From positions 1-32,697 of the forward strand of contig NZ_JAUYGD010000005.1 of assembly GCF_030690725.1 (NCBI RefSeq): a stretch of DNA of 32,697 bases. Direction: 5' to 3'. Position numbers and translations under genes: made by a program. Positions 1 through 8,228 of the stretch are shown here, piece after piece (the stretch's first letter is position 1; every line of letters starts with the position of its first letter). A model generated the notes under the pieces. It saw only the letters and a program-made list of their open reading frames with translations. It was not told where the DNA came from and did not search any database. The stretch is from Pseudomonas sp. (GTDB lineage: Bacteria > Pseudomonadota > Gammaproteobacteria > Pseudomonadales > Pseudomonadaceae).

Positions 1-13
1 GAAGAGGAGGCGC

Positions 14-41
14 ATTCTACGCCACTTTCGCTGCTTTGCAA
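14..41 (-). promoter_or_regulatory. Stable-RNA-type sigma70 promoter reading out of the window to the left
   Basis: On the minus strand a -35 hexamer TTGCAA (36-41) and a -10 hexamer TAGAAT (14-19) are separated by 16 bases. A GC-rich discriminator (GCGCC) follows the -10. The same -10 and discriminator occur in front of tRNA-Val in this window, so the target is probably another stable RNA gene just beyond the left edge. The target itself cannot be seen. Confidence 0.6.
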
Positions 42-220
42 CTCCTTTTTCAAATCTAACTTCTTGTTTTATAAGAAGTATAAGGAGACGCACACGCCTG
101 AAGAGCTGCGAATTATAGGGACTGCCGAACGAAGGTCAATCGATTGTTATGCTTTTGTTTCAATAGCCACGAAATCAAGGGCTGCAGCCCCCACTACCTG
201 CGCGCCGCCTGCAGAAACGA

Positions 221-250
221 CAAAGCCCAGACCTTTCGGACTGGGCTTTG
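221..250 (-). terminator. Intrinsic terminator downstream of tRNA-Pro
   Basis: A perfect 10-bp stem (CAAAGCCCAG / CTGGGCTTTG) encloses a 10-base loop. It lies 17 bases past the 3' end of tRNA-Pro. The T-run on the minus strand is interrupted, so termination may be moderate. The structure could also work in the plus direction. Nothing else is recognised between 42 and 266. Confidence 0.65.
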
Positions 251-266
251 TTGATTTATCTATATA

Positions 267-343
267 TGGTCGGGACGGAGTGATTCGAACACTCGACCCC
301 TAGCACCCCATGCTAGTGCGCTACCGGACTGCGCTACGCCCCG
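267..343 (-). tRNA. tRNA-Pro, anticodon GGG
   Basis: The minus strand gives a 77-nt cloverleaf with encoded CCA (267-269). The acceptor stem starts CGGGGCG and pairs with CGTCCCG (one G-U). The 5-bp anticodon stem CTAGC/GCTAG holds the loop ATGGGGT, so the anticodon is GGG, which reads CCC and CCU proline codons. The T arm has the usual GTTCGAATC. It lies downstream of the translation operon, with its own promoter and terminator. Confidence 0.96.
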
Positions 344-359
344 ACTAGGCGTGAATCCA

Positions 360-377
360 TTTTCGGAGCTCCGAAAA
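360..377. repeat. 18-bp perfect palindrome in the tRNA-Pro 5' leader
   Basis: TTTTCGGAG followed by CTCCGAAAA is a perfect inverted repeat. It lies between the tRNA-Pro -10 box (386-391) and the mature tRNA 5' end (343). The predicted start site is near 379, so the nascent transcript would begin with this hairpin (7-bp stem, AGCU loop). It lacks a T-run and is not an obvious terminator for the upstream merR-like gene. Its role is unknown. Confidence 0.7.
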
Positions 378-385
378 CGTCGCGA

Positions 386-415
386 ACTATACATTAAGCT
401 TCTGAATTGTGTAAA
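386..415 (-). promoter_or_regulatory. Probable sigma70 promoter of tRNA-Pro
   Basis: On the minus strand TTTACA (410-415) and TATAGT (386-391) are 18 bases apart. TATAGT is followed by a GC-rich stretch, TCGCGACG. The promoter lies just after the stop codon of the merR-like gene, so the tRNA can be transcribed independently of the translation operon. Confidence 0.6.
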
Positions 416-433
416 CTTTTTTGAATAAGGCGA

Positions 434-790
434 CTATTTTCTAAGCACCAACAACACGTCTTCAAGCTCGGTAATCATTTGCTTGATCAGCTGCTTGTAC
501 TGGGTGCTGTCATCTTTCGCTTCATCACCCGAAAGACGCTGACGCGCACCGCCAATGGTAAAGCCCTGATCGTACAAGAGCGCACGAATCTGCCGAATCA
601 TCAGCACATCCTGGCGCTGATAATAGCGGCGATTACCGCGCCGCTTAACCGGGTTGAGTTGTGGGAACTCCTGCTCCCAATAACGCAACACGTGCGGTTT
701 AACGGCACAGAGCTCGCTAACTTCACCAATGGTGAAGTAGCGCTTGCCGGGTATGACGGGTAGTTCGTCGTTATGACTTGGTTCCAGCAT
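434..790 (-). CDS. MerR-family (MlrA-like) DNA-binding protein
   Basis: This 118-residue protein has a MerR-type winged helix at about residues 17-85. The recognisable parts are [13 protein letters not shown], the wing with RRGNRRYY, and the [16 protein letters not shown] segment. A short hydrophilic C-terminal helix, likely a coiled coil for dimerisation, follows. No metal-binding Cys cluster is visible, so it is probably not a metal sensor. Its start overlaps the last 20 bases of ihfA, implying cotranscription and translational coupling at the end of the thrS-to-ihfA operon. This position behind ihfA is conserved in Pseudomonas (PA2737 by memory). Its target and effector are unknown. Confidence 0.9.
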   Translation of the reverse strand: MLEPSHNDELPVIPGKRYFTIGEVSELCAVKPHVLRYWEQEFPQLNPVKRRGNRRYYQRQDVLMIRQIRALLYDQGFTIGGARQRLSGDEAKDDSTQYKQLIKQMITELEDVLLVLRK

Positions 791-1073
791 ACGCCTCGAC
801 CCTGGCTTTAAGTTTCTGGCCTGGACGGAAAGTCACGACACGGCGAGCCGTAATCGGAATTTCCTCTCCTGTTTTTGGATTGCGACCGGGGCGCTGACGC
901 TTATCGCGCAGATCAAAATTACCGAACCCCGAGAGCTTGACCTGTTCGTTGAGCTCCAGCGCTTGGCGGATTTCCTCAAAGAACAGCTCCACCAACTCCT
1001 TGGCTTCCCGTTTATTCAGGCCCAGCTCTTCATACAGACGTTCCGCCATCTCAGCTTTCGTCAGAGCCCCCAT
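771..1073 (-). CDS. ihfA: Integration host factor subunit alpha
   Basis: This 100-residue HU/IHF-fold protein would pair with IHF-beta to bind and sharply bend DNA at specific sites, serving sigma54 promoters, recombination and replication. The N-terminal helices ([22 protein letters not shown]) are typical of the alpha subunit. The beta-arm signature [12 protein letters not shown] carries the intercalating proline at about residue 65. Length matches the family. The start lies 3 bases after the pheT stop, with a GGAAG ribosome site inside the end of pheT. The 3' end overlaps the merR-like gene. The pheT-ihfA order is that of many gamma-proteobacteria. Confidence 0.98.
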   Translation of the reverse strand: MGALTKAEMAERLYEELGLNKREAKELVELFFEEIRQALELNEQVKLSGFGNFDLRDKRQRPGRNPKTGEEIPITARRVVTFRPGQKLKARVEAYAGTKS

Positions 1074-1076
1074 ACG

Positions 1077-3455
1077 CTACTTCCTTAACGTGGCGTTGAA
1101 CCTTTGTTCCAGGGAGGTGAGAATATTTTGCGTTGTGGTACTCACCTCATCGTCATTAAGAGTGCGCGATGGATGCTGCCAGGTCAAGCCAACGGCAAGG
1201 CTTTTTCTATGAGGATCAATACCTTTACCGTGATACACGTCAAATAGCTTGAGGTCGGTCAGCCACTCGCCTGCTGCTTCACGAATCGCGCCGAGCAAAT
1301 CCTGCGCAGGCACGTCACGATCGACCAGCACAGCCAGGTCGCGTCGTACTTCTGGGAACTTCGACAGCTCCTGGAACTTCGGCATAACGCCCTGAGTGAT
1401 CTCACCCAGCACCAGCTCAAACATAAAGACAGCCTGATCCAGACCCAGCGCCTTCGACAACTCAGGATGAATAGCGCCGAGGAAACCGACAACACGCCCA
1501 TCACGCTCAATGCGTGCCGTTTGCCCCGGATGCAGCGCTGGATGCTCGCCCGGTACAAATGCAAAGCTATCACCCGCACCTGCGCTGGCCAGCAACGCTT
1601 CGACATCGGCCTTCACATCATAGAAGTCGACATCATCGCGACCGTGCGCCCACGCCTCAGGCAGACGACCACCACAAATCACACCAGCCAGCATCGGCTC
1701 TTGTTTCAAACCTTCAAGCTGACCAACAAAGCGCAAACCACTTTCGAACAGGCGCACACGCGACTGCTGGCGATTCAAGTTGTGCTCAAGCGCCTTGATC
1801 AGACCCGGCCACAAAGAAGAGCGCATCGCTGCCATATCAGCGGAGATCGGGTTGGCCAGCATCAGCGGCGCAACGCCTGGATTAAACAGCTCGAACAACT
1901 TGGGATCGATAAAGCTGTAGGTGATCGCCTCCTGATAACCACGGGCAACCAGCAAACGGCGCAGCGCGGGCAGCTCTACTGCAGCTTCAGCCTTGGCCTG
2001 CGGAGCCAAACGCGCTTGCGGGTAACGCACAGGCAAGCGGTTATAACCATACAAGCGGGCAAGCTCCTCGATCAGATCGACTTCCAGGCTGATATCGAAG
2101 CGGTGACTTGGCACACCAACCTGCCACTGCCTTTCGCCATCGGCACGAATGTCCAAGCCCAAAGCAGCCAGCAAGCGGACAATTTCCGCATCATCCATCT
2201 TCAGGCCGAGCATTTGCTCGATGCGCTCAGCGCGCAGCGTGACCGGCGCAACACTCGGCAAGTGCTCTTCATTAACGACTTCGATGATCGGACCTGCTTC
2301 GCCACCGATGATTTCCAGCAACAACCCTGTCGCCCGCTCCATCGCCTCACGCGCCAGCTGCCAGTCCACGCCACGCTCGAAGCGGTGCGACGCATCCGTG
2401 TGCAAACCGTAAGAGCGCGCCTTGCCAGCGATGGCGATGGTGTCGAAGAACGCACTCTCAAGGAACAGATCTCGGGTCTTTTCGTTGACCCCGCTGTGTT
2501 CGCCCCCCATCACGCCGGCAATTGCCAGAGCGCGGCTGTGATCGGCAATGACCAGGGTATCGCTGCGCAGGCTGACTTCCTGACCATCAAGCAGGACAAG
2601 CTTCTCGCCCTCCTCGGCCATACGCACGCGGATGCCGCCATTGATCTCGGCGAGGTCAAACGCATGCAGTGGCTGACCCAACTCAAGCATCACGTAGTTG
2701 GTGATGTCGACCGCAGCATCGATACTGCGCACATCGGCGCGACGCAGACGCTCAACCATCCATAACGGCGTGGGCTTGGACAGATCGACATTGCGCACCA
2801 CACGACCGAGGTAACGCGGGCAGGCTTGCGCAGCCAGAATTTCAACTGGGCGCACTTCATCATGACTCGGCGCAACTGCCGCAACTACCGGACGGGCGAC
2901 AGGTGCGGCGTACAAGGCACCAACTTCACGCGCCAAACCAGCCAGCGACAGACAATCGCCACGATTCGGAGTCAGATCAACCTCGATGCTGGCATCATCC
3001 AGATCCAGATAGACACGAATGTCCTGTCCCACCGGCGCGTCAGCCGGCAGCTCCATCAGACCATCATTGTCTTCGCTGATCTGCAGCTCAGAGGCAGAGC
3101 AGAGCATGCCGTTGGACTCAACGCCGCGCAGCTTGGCTTTCTTGATCTTGAAGTCGCCGGGCAGTTCGGCACCGATCATGGCGAACGGAATCTTCAGGCC
3201 GGGGCGTACATTGGGCGCACCGCACACCACTTGAAAGGTTTCCGCACCACTGCTGACCTGACACACACGCAGCTTGTCGGCATCGGGATGCTGCTCGGTG
3301 CTCAGCACCTCACCCACCACCACGCCACTGAATACACCAGCGGCCAGCGATACGCTGTCGACTTCAAGGCCAGCCATGGACAGGCGGGCAACCAGATCGT
3401 CGCGCGAGACCTGCGGGCTTACCCAGCTGCGCAGCCATTGTTCACTGAATTTCAT
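1077..3455 (-). CDS. pheT: Phenylalanine--tRNA ligase beta subunit
   Basis: This 792-residue subunit of the alpha2-beta2 cytosolic PheRS binds tRNA-Phe and carries the editing site that hydrolyses Tyr-tRNA-Phe. Domains seen in order are: an EMAP/OB-like tRNA-binding domain (about 40-150, GEVLSTEQHPDADKLRVCQV), the B3/B4 editing region (about 210-380, with QPLHAFD), B5 (about 400-475), a catalytic-like core, and a C-terminal ferredoxin-fold anticodon-binding domain (about 697-791, with KFPEVRRDLAV). Length is normal. The start has an AGGAG site 10 bases upstream. It lies 45 bases behind pheS and 3 bases before ihfA, so the three are one transcript. Confidence 0.98.
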   Translation of the reverse strand: MKFSEQWLRSWVSPQVSRDDLVARLSMAGLEVDSVSLAAGVFSGVVVGEVLSTEQHPDADKLRVCQVSSGAETFQVVCGAPNVRPGLKIPFAMIGAELPGDFKIKKAKLRGVESNGMLCSASELQISEDNDGLMELPADAPVGQDIRVYLDLDDASIEVDLTPNRGDCLSLAGLAREVGALYAAPVARPVVAAVAPSHDEVRPVEILAAQACPRYLGRVVRNVDLSKPTPLWMVERLRRADVRSIDAAVDITNYVMLELGQPLHAFDLAEINGGIRVRMAEEGEKLVLLDGQEVSLRSDTLVIADHSRALAIAGVMGGEHSGVNEKTRDLFLESAFFDTIAIAGKARSYGLHTDASHRFERGVDWQLAREAMERATGLLLEIIGGEAGPIIEVVNEEHLPSVAPVTLRAERIEQMLGLKMDDAEIVRLLAALGLDIRADGERQWQVGVPSHRFDISLEVDLIEELARLYGYNRLPVRYPQARLAPQAKAEAAVELPALRRLLVARGYQEAITYSFIDPKLFELFNPGVAPLMLANPISADMAAMRSSLWPGLIKALEHNLNRQQSRVRLFESGLRFVGQLEGLKQEPMLAGVICGGRLPEAWAHGRDDVDFYDVKADVEALLASAGAGDSFAFVPGEHPALHPGQTARIERDGRVVGFLGAIHPELSKALGLDQAVFMFELVLGEITQGVMPKFQELSKFPEVRRDLAVLVDRDVPAQDLLGAIREAAGEWLTDLKLFDVYHGKGIDPHRKSLAVGLTWQHPSRTLNDDEVSTTTQNILTSLEQRFNATLRK

Positions 3456-3500
3456 ACTGTCTGTTCTCCTGAACCAATTCGATTACGGAATGCGAGGGCG

Positions 3501-4517
<1,017 letters not shown>

Positions 4518-4536
4518 TTACAGACTCCAGATACGA

Positions 4537-4570
4537 AATAGGGGAAGAGCTTGAAGGCTCTTCCCCTATT
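4537..4570 (-). promoter_or_regulatory. Strong hairpin between rplT and pheS (attenuator or processing site)
   Basis: A perfect 14-bp inverted repeat (AATAGGGGAAGAGC / GCTCTTCCCCTATT) with a 6-base loop ends 20 bases before the pheS start. In the direction of transcription only ATTTCG follows, so the T-run is weak. It may be a partial terminator that lowers pheST relative to the ribosomal genes, or an mRNA processing or stability element. Confidence 0.6.
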
Positions 4571-4582
4571 GGTGACGTTTAG

Positions 4583-4600
4583 CACCGGGCGAGCCCGGTG
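4583..4600 (-). promoter_or_regulatory. Second hairpin between rplT and pheS
   Basis: An 8-bp GC-rich inverted repeat (CACCGGGC / GCCCGGTG) lies 13 bases after the rplT stop and 12 bases before the larger hairpin. The tandem arrangement suggests a compound intercistronic element. No competing antiterminator pairing was found by eye. Confidence 0.45.
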
Positions 4601-4612
4601 ATTGTCGGGGAC

Positions 4613-4969
4613 TTAAGCCAGTACGGCTTTCGCTTTCTCGACAATCGCAGCAAACGCCGCTTTTTCGTTCACTGCCAGATCAGCCAGAACCTTGCGGTCG
4701 ATCTCAATGGACGCTTTTTTCAGGCCAGCAATGAAACGGCTGTAAGACAGACCGTTAACACGAGCACCAGCATTGATACGAGCGATCCACAGAGCGCGGA
4801 ACTGACGTTTTTTCTGACGGCGGTCGCGGTAGGCGTATTGGCCTGCCTTGATCACAGCCTGCTTGGCAACGCGGAATACGCGCGAACGCGCACCATAGTA
4901 GCCTTTAGCGAGTTTCAGAATTTTTTTGTGACGCTTGCGAGCGATAACGCCGCGCTTAACACGAGCCAT
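4613..4969 (-). CDS. rplT: 50S ribosomal protein L20
   Basis: This 118-residue, strongly basic protein has the L20 signatures [20 protein letters not shown] near the N-terminus and [20 protein letters not shown] in the middle. It binds 23S rRNA early in 50S assembly. In E. coli, L20 also represses translation of rpmI-rplT by binding the rpmI leader. That is family knowledge, and no operator was resolved here. An AGAGGA site precedes the ATG. It follows rpmI after 25 bases and precedes the two hairpins before pheS. Confidence 0.98.
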   Translation of the reverse strand: MARVKRGVIARKRHKKILKLAKGYYGARSRVFRVAKQAVIKAGQYAYRDRRQKKRQFRALWIARINAGARVNGLSYSRFIAGLKKASIEIDRKVLADLAVNEKAAFAAIVEKAKAVLA

Positions 4970-4994
4970 GAGTAATTTCCTCTATCTTGACCGA

Positions 4995-5189
4995 TTAACG
5001 AACGCGCAGCATGCGCGCCACTTTTGCTACGTCAGACGGATGCACCATGGTGCTACCGCGCAGTTGACGCTTACGCATAGTGGAAATCTTGGTCAGGATG
5101 TGGCTCTTGAAAGCGTGCTTGTGCTTGAAGCCGTTAGCGGTTTTGAGAAAACGCTTGGCTGCACCACTCTTAGTTTTCATCTTTGGCAT
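4995..5189 (-). CDS. rpmI: 50S ribosomal protein L35
   Basis: This 64-residue basic protein starts [14 protein letters not shown] and ends with the VARMLRVR tail, both typical of L35. It is a small component of the 50S subunit. The start has a GGAG site about 9 bases upstream. It lies 60 bases behind infC and 25 bases before rplT, the standard infC-rpmI-rplT order, and is probably translationally coupled to rplT. Confidence 0.98.
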   Translation of the reverse strand: MPKMKTKSGAAKRFLKTANGFKHKHAFKSHILTKISTMRKRQLRGSTMVHPSDVAKVARMLRVR

Positions 5190-5249
5190 GTTCGGATACT
5201 CCGCATTCAGTTGATAAACATAACCGCAAGGCCTGCCGTGCCCTGGTGG

Positions 5250-5798
5250 TTACTTCTTCTTTTTGGGGGCGATGACCATTATCAGCTGGCGTCCTTCCAT
5301 CTTTGGATGCTGTTCAACGGTGCCATATTCAGCAAGGTCACCTTCAACCCGCTTCAACAACTCCATGCCCAGCTCCTGATGCGCCATCTCACGGCCGCGG
5401 AATCGAAGCGATACCTTGGCCCTGTCCCCATCACTAAGGAAACGTACCAGGTTGCGTAGTTTTACCTGGTAATCCCCTTCCTCCGTCCCTGGACGAAACT
5501 TGATTTCTTTAACCTGAATCTGCTTCTGGTTTTTCTTTGCAGCAGCAATCTGCTTCTTCTTTTCGAAGATCGATTTGCCGTAGTCCATCAGCTTGCAAAC
5601 TGGGGGCACTGCATCGGCAGAAATCTCTACCAGATCCAGCTTGGCCTCTTCGGCCTTAAGAAGCGCGTCTTCAATTGACACAATCCCAAGCTGCTCACCT
5701 TCAGCGCCAATTAACCGAACCTCACGTGCCGAGATATTCTCGTTGATCGGGGCCTTCGGTGCAGCTCGTTTATCTTGTCTCATTTCACGCTTAATAAT
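5250..5798 (-). CDS. infC: Translation initiation factor IF-3, probable AUU start
   Basis: IF-3 binds the 30S subunit, blocks 50S joining and proofreads the start codon. The N-domain ([14 protein letters not shown]) is followed by the lysine-rich linker ([16 protein letters not shown]) and the C-domain ([26 protein letters not shown]). The first in-frame ATG (5783) gives 177 residues but has no ribosome site close by. Upstream, GGAG inside the last codons of thrS is 5 bases from ATT (5798) and 8 bases from a second ATT (5795), giving an N-terminus of the M-I-K-R-E-M type. A rare AUU start is the known basis of IF-3 autoregulation in E. coli, so I chose 5798. ATC at 5801 is another option. Confidence 0.95.
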   Translation of the reverse strand: MIKREMRQDKRAAPKAPINENISAREVRLIGAEGEQLGIVSIEDALLKAEEAKLDLVEISADAVPPVCKLMDYGKSIFEKKKQIAAAKKNQKQIQVKEIKFRPGTEEGDYQVKLRNLVRFLSDGDRAKVSLRFRGREMAHQELGMELLKRVEGDLAEYGTVEQHPKMEGRQLIMVIAPKKKK

Positions 5799-5800
5799 GA

Positions 5801-7723
5801 TTACTCCAAATCTTGGCGACCACGCCGGGAAACCGCCTGCGCAAGAAATTCAGCGAATTGAGTGACGGGCATTGAGCCCAGATCAGCACCTTCACGGGTA
5901 CGCACGGCGACAGTTTTCGTCTCAACTTCCCGATCTCCAATAACCAAGAGATAGGGAACCTTGAGCAAAGTATGCTCGCGGATTTTAAAGCCTATCTTCT
6001 CGTTCCTCAAGTCAGACTTGGCACGAAAACCGCTTTGATTGAGCGTTTTTTCCACTTCGAGGGCAAAATCGGCCTGTTTATCCGTGATATTCATCACCAC
6101 GGCCTGGGTCGGAGCCAGCCAAGCGGGGAATGCACCTTCGTAGTGCTCGATCAGAATCCCGATGAAACGCTCGAACGAACCGAGAATCGCCCGGTGCAAC
6201 ATGACCGGTACTTTGCGGCTGTTGTCTTCAGAAACATAACTCGCTTCCAGACGCTGCGGCATATTCGGATCGTACTGCAGGGTACCGCACTGCCAAGCGC
6301 GACCGAGACAGTCGAGCAGCGTGAACTCGATCTTCGGACCGTAGAACGCACCCTCCCCTGGCAGATACTCCCAAGGCAGACCCGCTTCATTCAGCGCATT
6401 GGCCAGCGCCTCTTCGGCGCGATCCCAGAACGCATCATCACCCACACGCTTAGCTGGGCGCGTGGAGAGCTTCATCTTGACGTCGCTAAAACCGAAATCA
6501 GCGTAAACCTGCAAGGTCAGCTTGATGAAATCCGCCGCTTCTTTCTTGACCTGCTCTTCTGTACAGAAGATATGCGCATCATCCTGAGTGAAGCCACGCA
6601 CGCGCATGATGCCATGCAGGGCGCCTGATGCCTCATTACGGTGGCAGGAGCCAAACTCAGCCAGACGCAGCGGCAGCTCACGGTAGCTCTTGAGCCCCTG
6701 ATTGAATATCTGCACATGGCACGGGCAGTTCATCGGCTTGATCGCGTAGTCGCGGCTTTCCGACTGAGTGGTGAACATGTTGTCGGCGTAATTGCCCCAG
6801 TGCCCGGATTTCTCCCACAACACACGGTCAACCACCTGCGGCGTGCGCACTTCCTGATAACCGTTGTCGCGCTGCACGCCACGCATGTACTGCTCAAGCA
6901 CCTGATAGATGGTCCAGCCATTCGGGTGCCAGAACACCATACCCGGCGCTTCTTCCTGGGTATGGAACAGATCAAGGCGCTTGCCGATCTTGCGATGATC
7001 GCGCTTCTCGGCCTCTTCGATACGCTGGATATAAGCCGCCAACTGCTTCTTGTCAGCCCAGGCCGTGCCATACACGCGCTGTAACTGCTCGTTCTTGGCA
7101 TCGCCGCGCCAGTAGGCACCGGACAGCTTGGTCAGCTTGAACGCCTTGAGGAAGCGCGTATTCGGCACGTGCGGGCCGCGGCACATGTCGACGTATTCTT
7201 CGTGGTAGTACAGACCCATGGCCTGCTCATCAGGCATGTCTTCAACCAGACGCAGCTTGTATTCCTCGCCACGCGCAGTGAATACATCAATAACCTCGGC
7301 GCGCGGCGTCACTTTCTTGATGACGTCGTAGTCCTTCTCGATCAGCTGCTGCATGCGCTGCTCGATTGCCGCCACATCATCTAGAGTGAAAGGACGCTCG
7401 GAGGCGATGTCGTAGTAAAAACCTTCATCAATGACCGGACCGATCACCATCTTGGCTGCCGGAAACAGCTGTTTGACCGCATGACCAATCAAATGCGCGC
7501 AGGAGTGGCGAATGATTTCGAGCCCTTCCTGATCTTTTGGCGTAATGATTTGCAGGGTTGCGTCGCTGTCGATCAAATCGCAGGCATCGACCAGCTTGCC
7601 ATTGACCTTACCGGCCACTGTGGCCTTGGCCAAGCCAGCACCAATGGATTGCGCCACCTCGAGTACGGATACCGGGTGATCGAACGTACGCTGACTGCCG
7701 TCGGGAAGAGTAATGATGGGCAT
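5801..7723 (-). CDS. thrS: Threonine--tRNA ligase
   Basis: This 640-residue class II synthetase charges tRNA-Thr and edits Ser-tRNA-Thr. Domains in order are TGS (1-61, [14 protein letters not shown]), the second N-domain with the [16 protein letters not shown] editing motif, the catalytic core and the C-terminal anticodon domain. Zinc ligands are visible as the Cys in [10 protein letters not shown], the His in [14 protein letters not shown] and the His in [11 protein letters not shown]. The ATG at 7723 has an AGGAGG site 5 bases upstream and restores the usual length. A longer reading to 7765 adds 14 unrelated residues. infC follows immediately. The leader carries a tRNA-Thr-like hairpin. 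Confidence 0.98.
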   Translation of the reverse strand: MPIITLPDGSQRTFDHPVSVLEVAQSIGAGLAKATVAGKVNGKLVDACDLIDSDATLQIITPKDQEGLEIIRHSCAHLIGHAVKQLFPAAKMVIGPVIDEGFYYDIASERPFTLDDVAAIEQRMQQLIEKDYDVIKKVTPRAEVIDVFTARGEEYKLRLVEDMPDEQAMGLYYHEEYVDMCRGPHVPNTRFLKAFKLTKLSGAYWRGDAKNEQLQRVYGTAWADKKQLAAYIQRIEEAEKRDHRKIGKRLDLFHTQEEAPGMVFWHPNGWTIYQVLEQYMRGVQRDNGYQEVRTPQVVDRVLWEKSGHWGNYADNMFTTQSESRDYAIKPMNCPCHVQIFNQGLKSYRELPLRLAEFGSCHRNEASGALHGIMRVRGFTQDDAHIFCTEEQVKKEAADFIKLTLQVYADFGFSDVKMKLSTRPAKRVGDDAFWDRAEEALANALNEAGLPWEYLPGEGAFYGPKIEFTLLDCLGRAWQCGTLQYDPNMPQRLEASYVSEDNSRKVPVMLHRAILGSFERFIGILIEHYEGAFPAWLAPTQAVVMNITDKQADFALEVEKTLNQSGFRAKSDLRNEKIGFKIREHTLLKVPYLLVIGDREVETKTVAVRTREGADLGSMPVTQFAEFLAQAVSRRGRQDLE

Positions 7724-7737
7724 GGCGCCTCCTCTCC

Positions 7738-7752
7738 TAGTGGTGACCTCTA
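7738..7752 (-). promoter_or_regulatory. Imperfect palindrome just upstream of the thrS ribosome site
   Basis: On the minus strand TAGAGGTCACCACTA is symmetric apart from one A/A mismatch and its central base. It sits at -15 to -29 from the thrS start, abutting the AGGAGG site. As RNA it could fold as TGGT/ACCA with a 7-base loop. It may be part of a translational operator, or chance. Confidence 0.3.
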
Positions 7753-7801
7753 CCAAAGGCCACATGGGTTGGGATGAGCCAGTAAGCGATTCGGCGGTGT
7801 A

Positions 7802-7820
7802 CCTGCCTTACAGTGGCAGG
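7802..7820 (-). promoter_or_regulatory. tRNA-Thr anticodon-arm-like hairpin in the thrS leader
   Basis: The minus strand reads CCTGCC-ACTGTAA-GGCAGG, a 6-bp stem with a 7-base loop, at -79 to -97 from the thrS start. Counted as a tRNA anticodon loop, bases 34-36 are UGU, a threonine anticodon, followed by AA as in tRNA-Thr(UGU) (loop CUUGUAA). In E. coli, ThrRS represses its own translation by binding leader hairpins that mimic this arm. The parallel is an inference. Confidence 0.55.
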
Positions 7821-7925
7821 AGCTTTTCAGCCAACCAAAACCGAACCGGGGTCACTGGAGGTTTTAAACAGCTATTAACCGCACGGATGCTTGCAGAAAG
7901 CCGGGCTTGCTTGCAAGAACCCAAT

Positions 7926-7955
7926 AAAAAAGGGCCGCCTAAGCGACCCTTTTTT
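7926..7955 (-). terminator. Intrinsic terminator between tRNA-Val and thrS
   Basis: A GC-rich stem (GGGTCGC / GGCGGCCC on the minus strand, one G-U pair) is flanked by A6 and T6 runs, so it can work in both directions. It ends tRNA-Val transcription 11 bases past the tRNA. thrS therefore needs its own promoter between 7725 and 7925, which I could not place. Confidence 0.8.
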
Positions 7956-7965
7956 CTACCAAATC

Positions 7966-8042
7966 TGGTAGGCACGATTGGACTCGAACCAACGACCCCC
8001 ACCATGTCAAGGTGGTGCTCTAACCAACTGAGCTACGTGCCT
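7966..8042 (-). tRNA. tRNA-Val, anticodon GAC
   Basis: The minus strand gives a 77-nt cloverleaf with encoded CCA (7966-7968). The acceptor AGGCACG pairs with CGTGCCT. The anticodon stem CCACC/GGTGG holds the loop TTGACAT, so the anticodon is GAC, which reads GUC and GUU. The D arm (GCTCAGTTGGTTAGAGC) and T arm (GGTTCGAGTCC) are standard. Confidence 0.97.
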
Positions 8043-8055
8043 ACGATGGGTGCGC

Positions 8056-8083
8056 ATTCTACGGCCGCGCAAAAAACTGTCAA
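8056..8083 (-). promoter_or_regulatory. Strong sigma70 promoter of tRNA-Val
   Basis: On the minus strand a consensus -35 TTGACA (8078-8083) and -10 TAGAAT (8056-8061) are 16 bases apart. GCGCAC follows the -10, a GC-rich discriminator typical of stringently controlled stable RNA promoters. The predicted start lies about 7 bases before the mature tRNA. Confidence 0.8.
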
Positions 8084-8228
8084 CCTATTTTTTACGCTAA
8101 CTGCCTGAATAACTGAATTTTTTACTGTTCTACAGCGCGTTTAATATTTCGCACAGGCCACTAGCCGAGCATTTTCAACTCAGGTAGCATCCGCCCATTC
8201 GTAAAAAATAAAGAACAGAGGTTGCAAA

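Noticed and set aside
64..303. A 79-codon plus-strand open frame at the left edge
   Set aside because: It runs through the tRNA-Pro terminator and into the tRNA gene. There is no ribosome site or family match.
1467..2765. A 432-codon open frame on the plus strand inside pheT
   Set aside because: It is antisense to a fully conserved gene, has a Gln/Arg/His-rich low-information translation, no ribosome site and no family resemblance. It is an effect of high GC content.
8084..8228. Repeated ATTTTTTAC words upstream of the pauB-like gene
   Set aside because: Two copies about 28 bases apart are A/T-rich and show no dyad. I could not tie them to a regulator or a convincing promoter.
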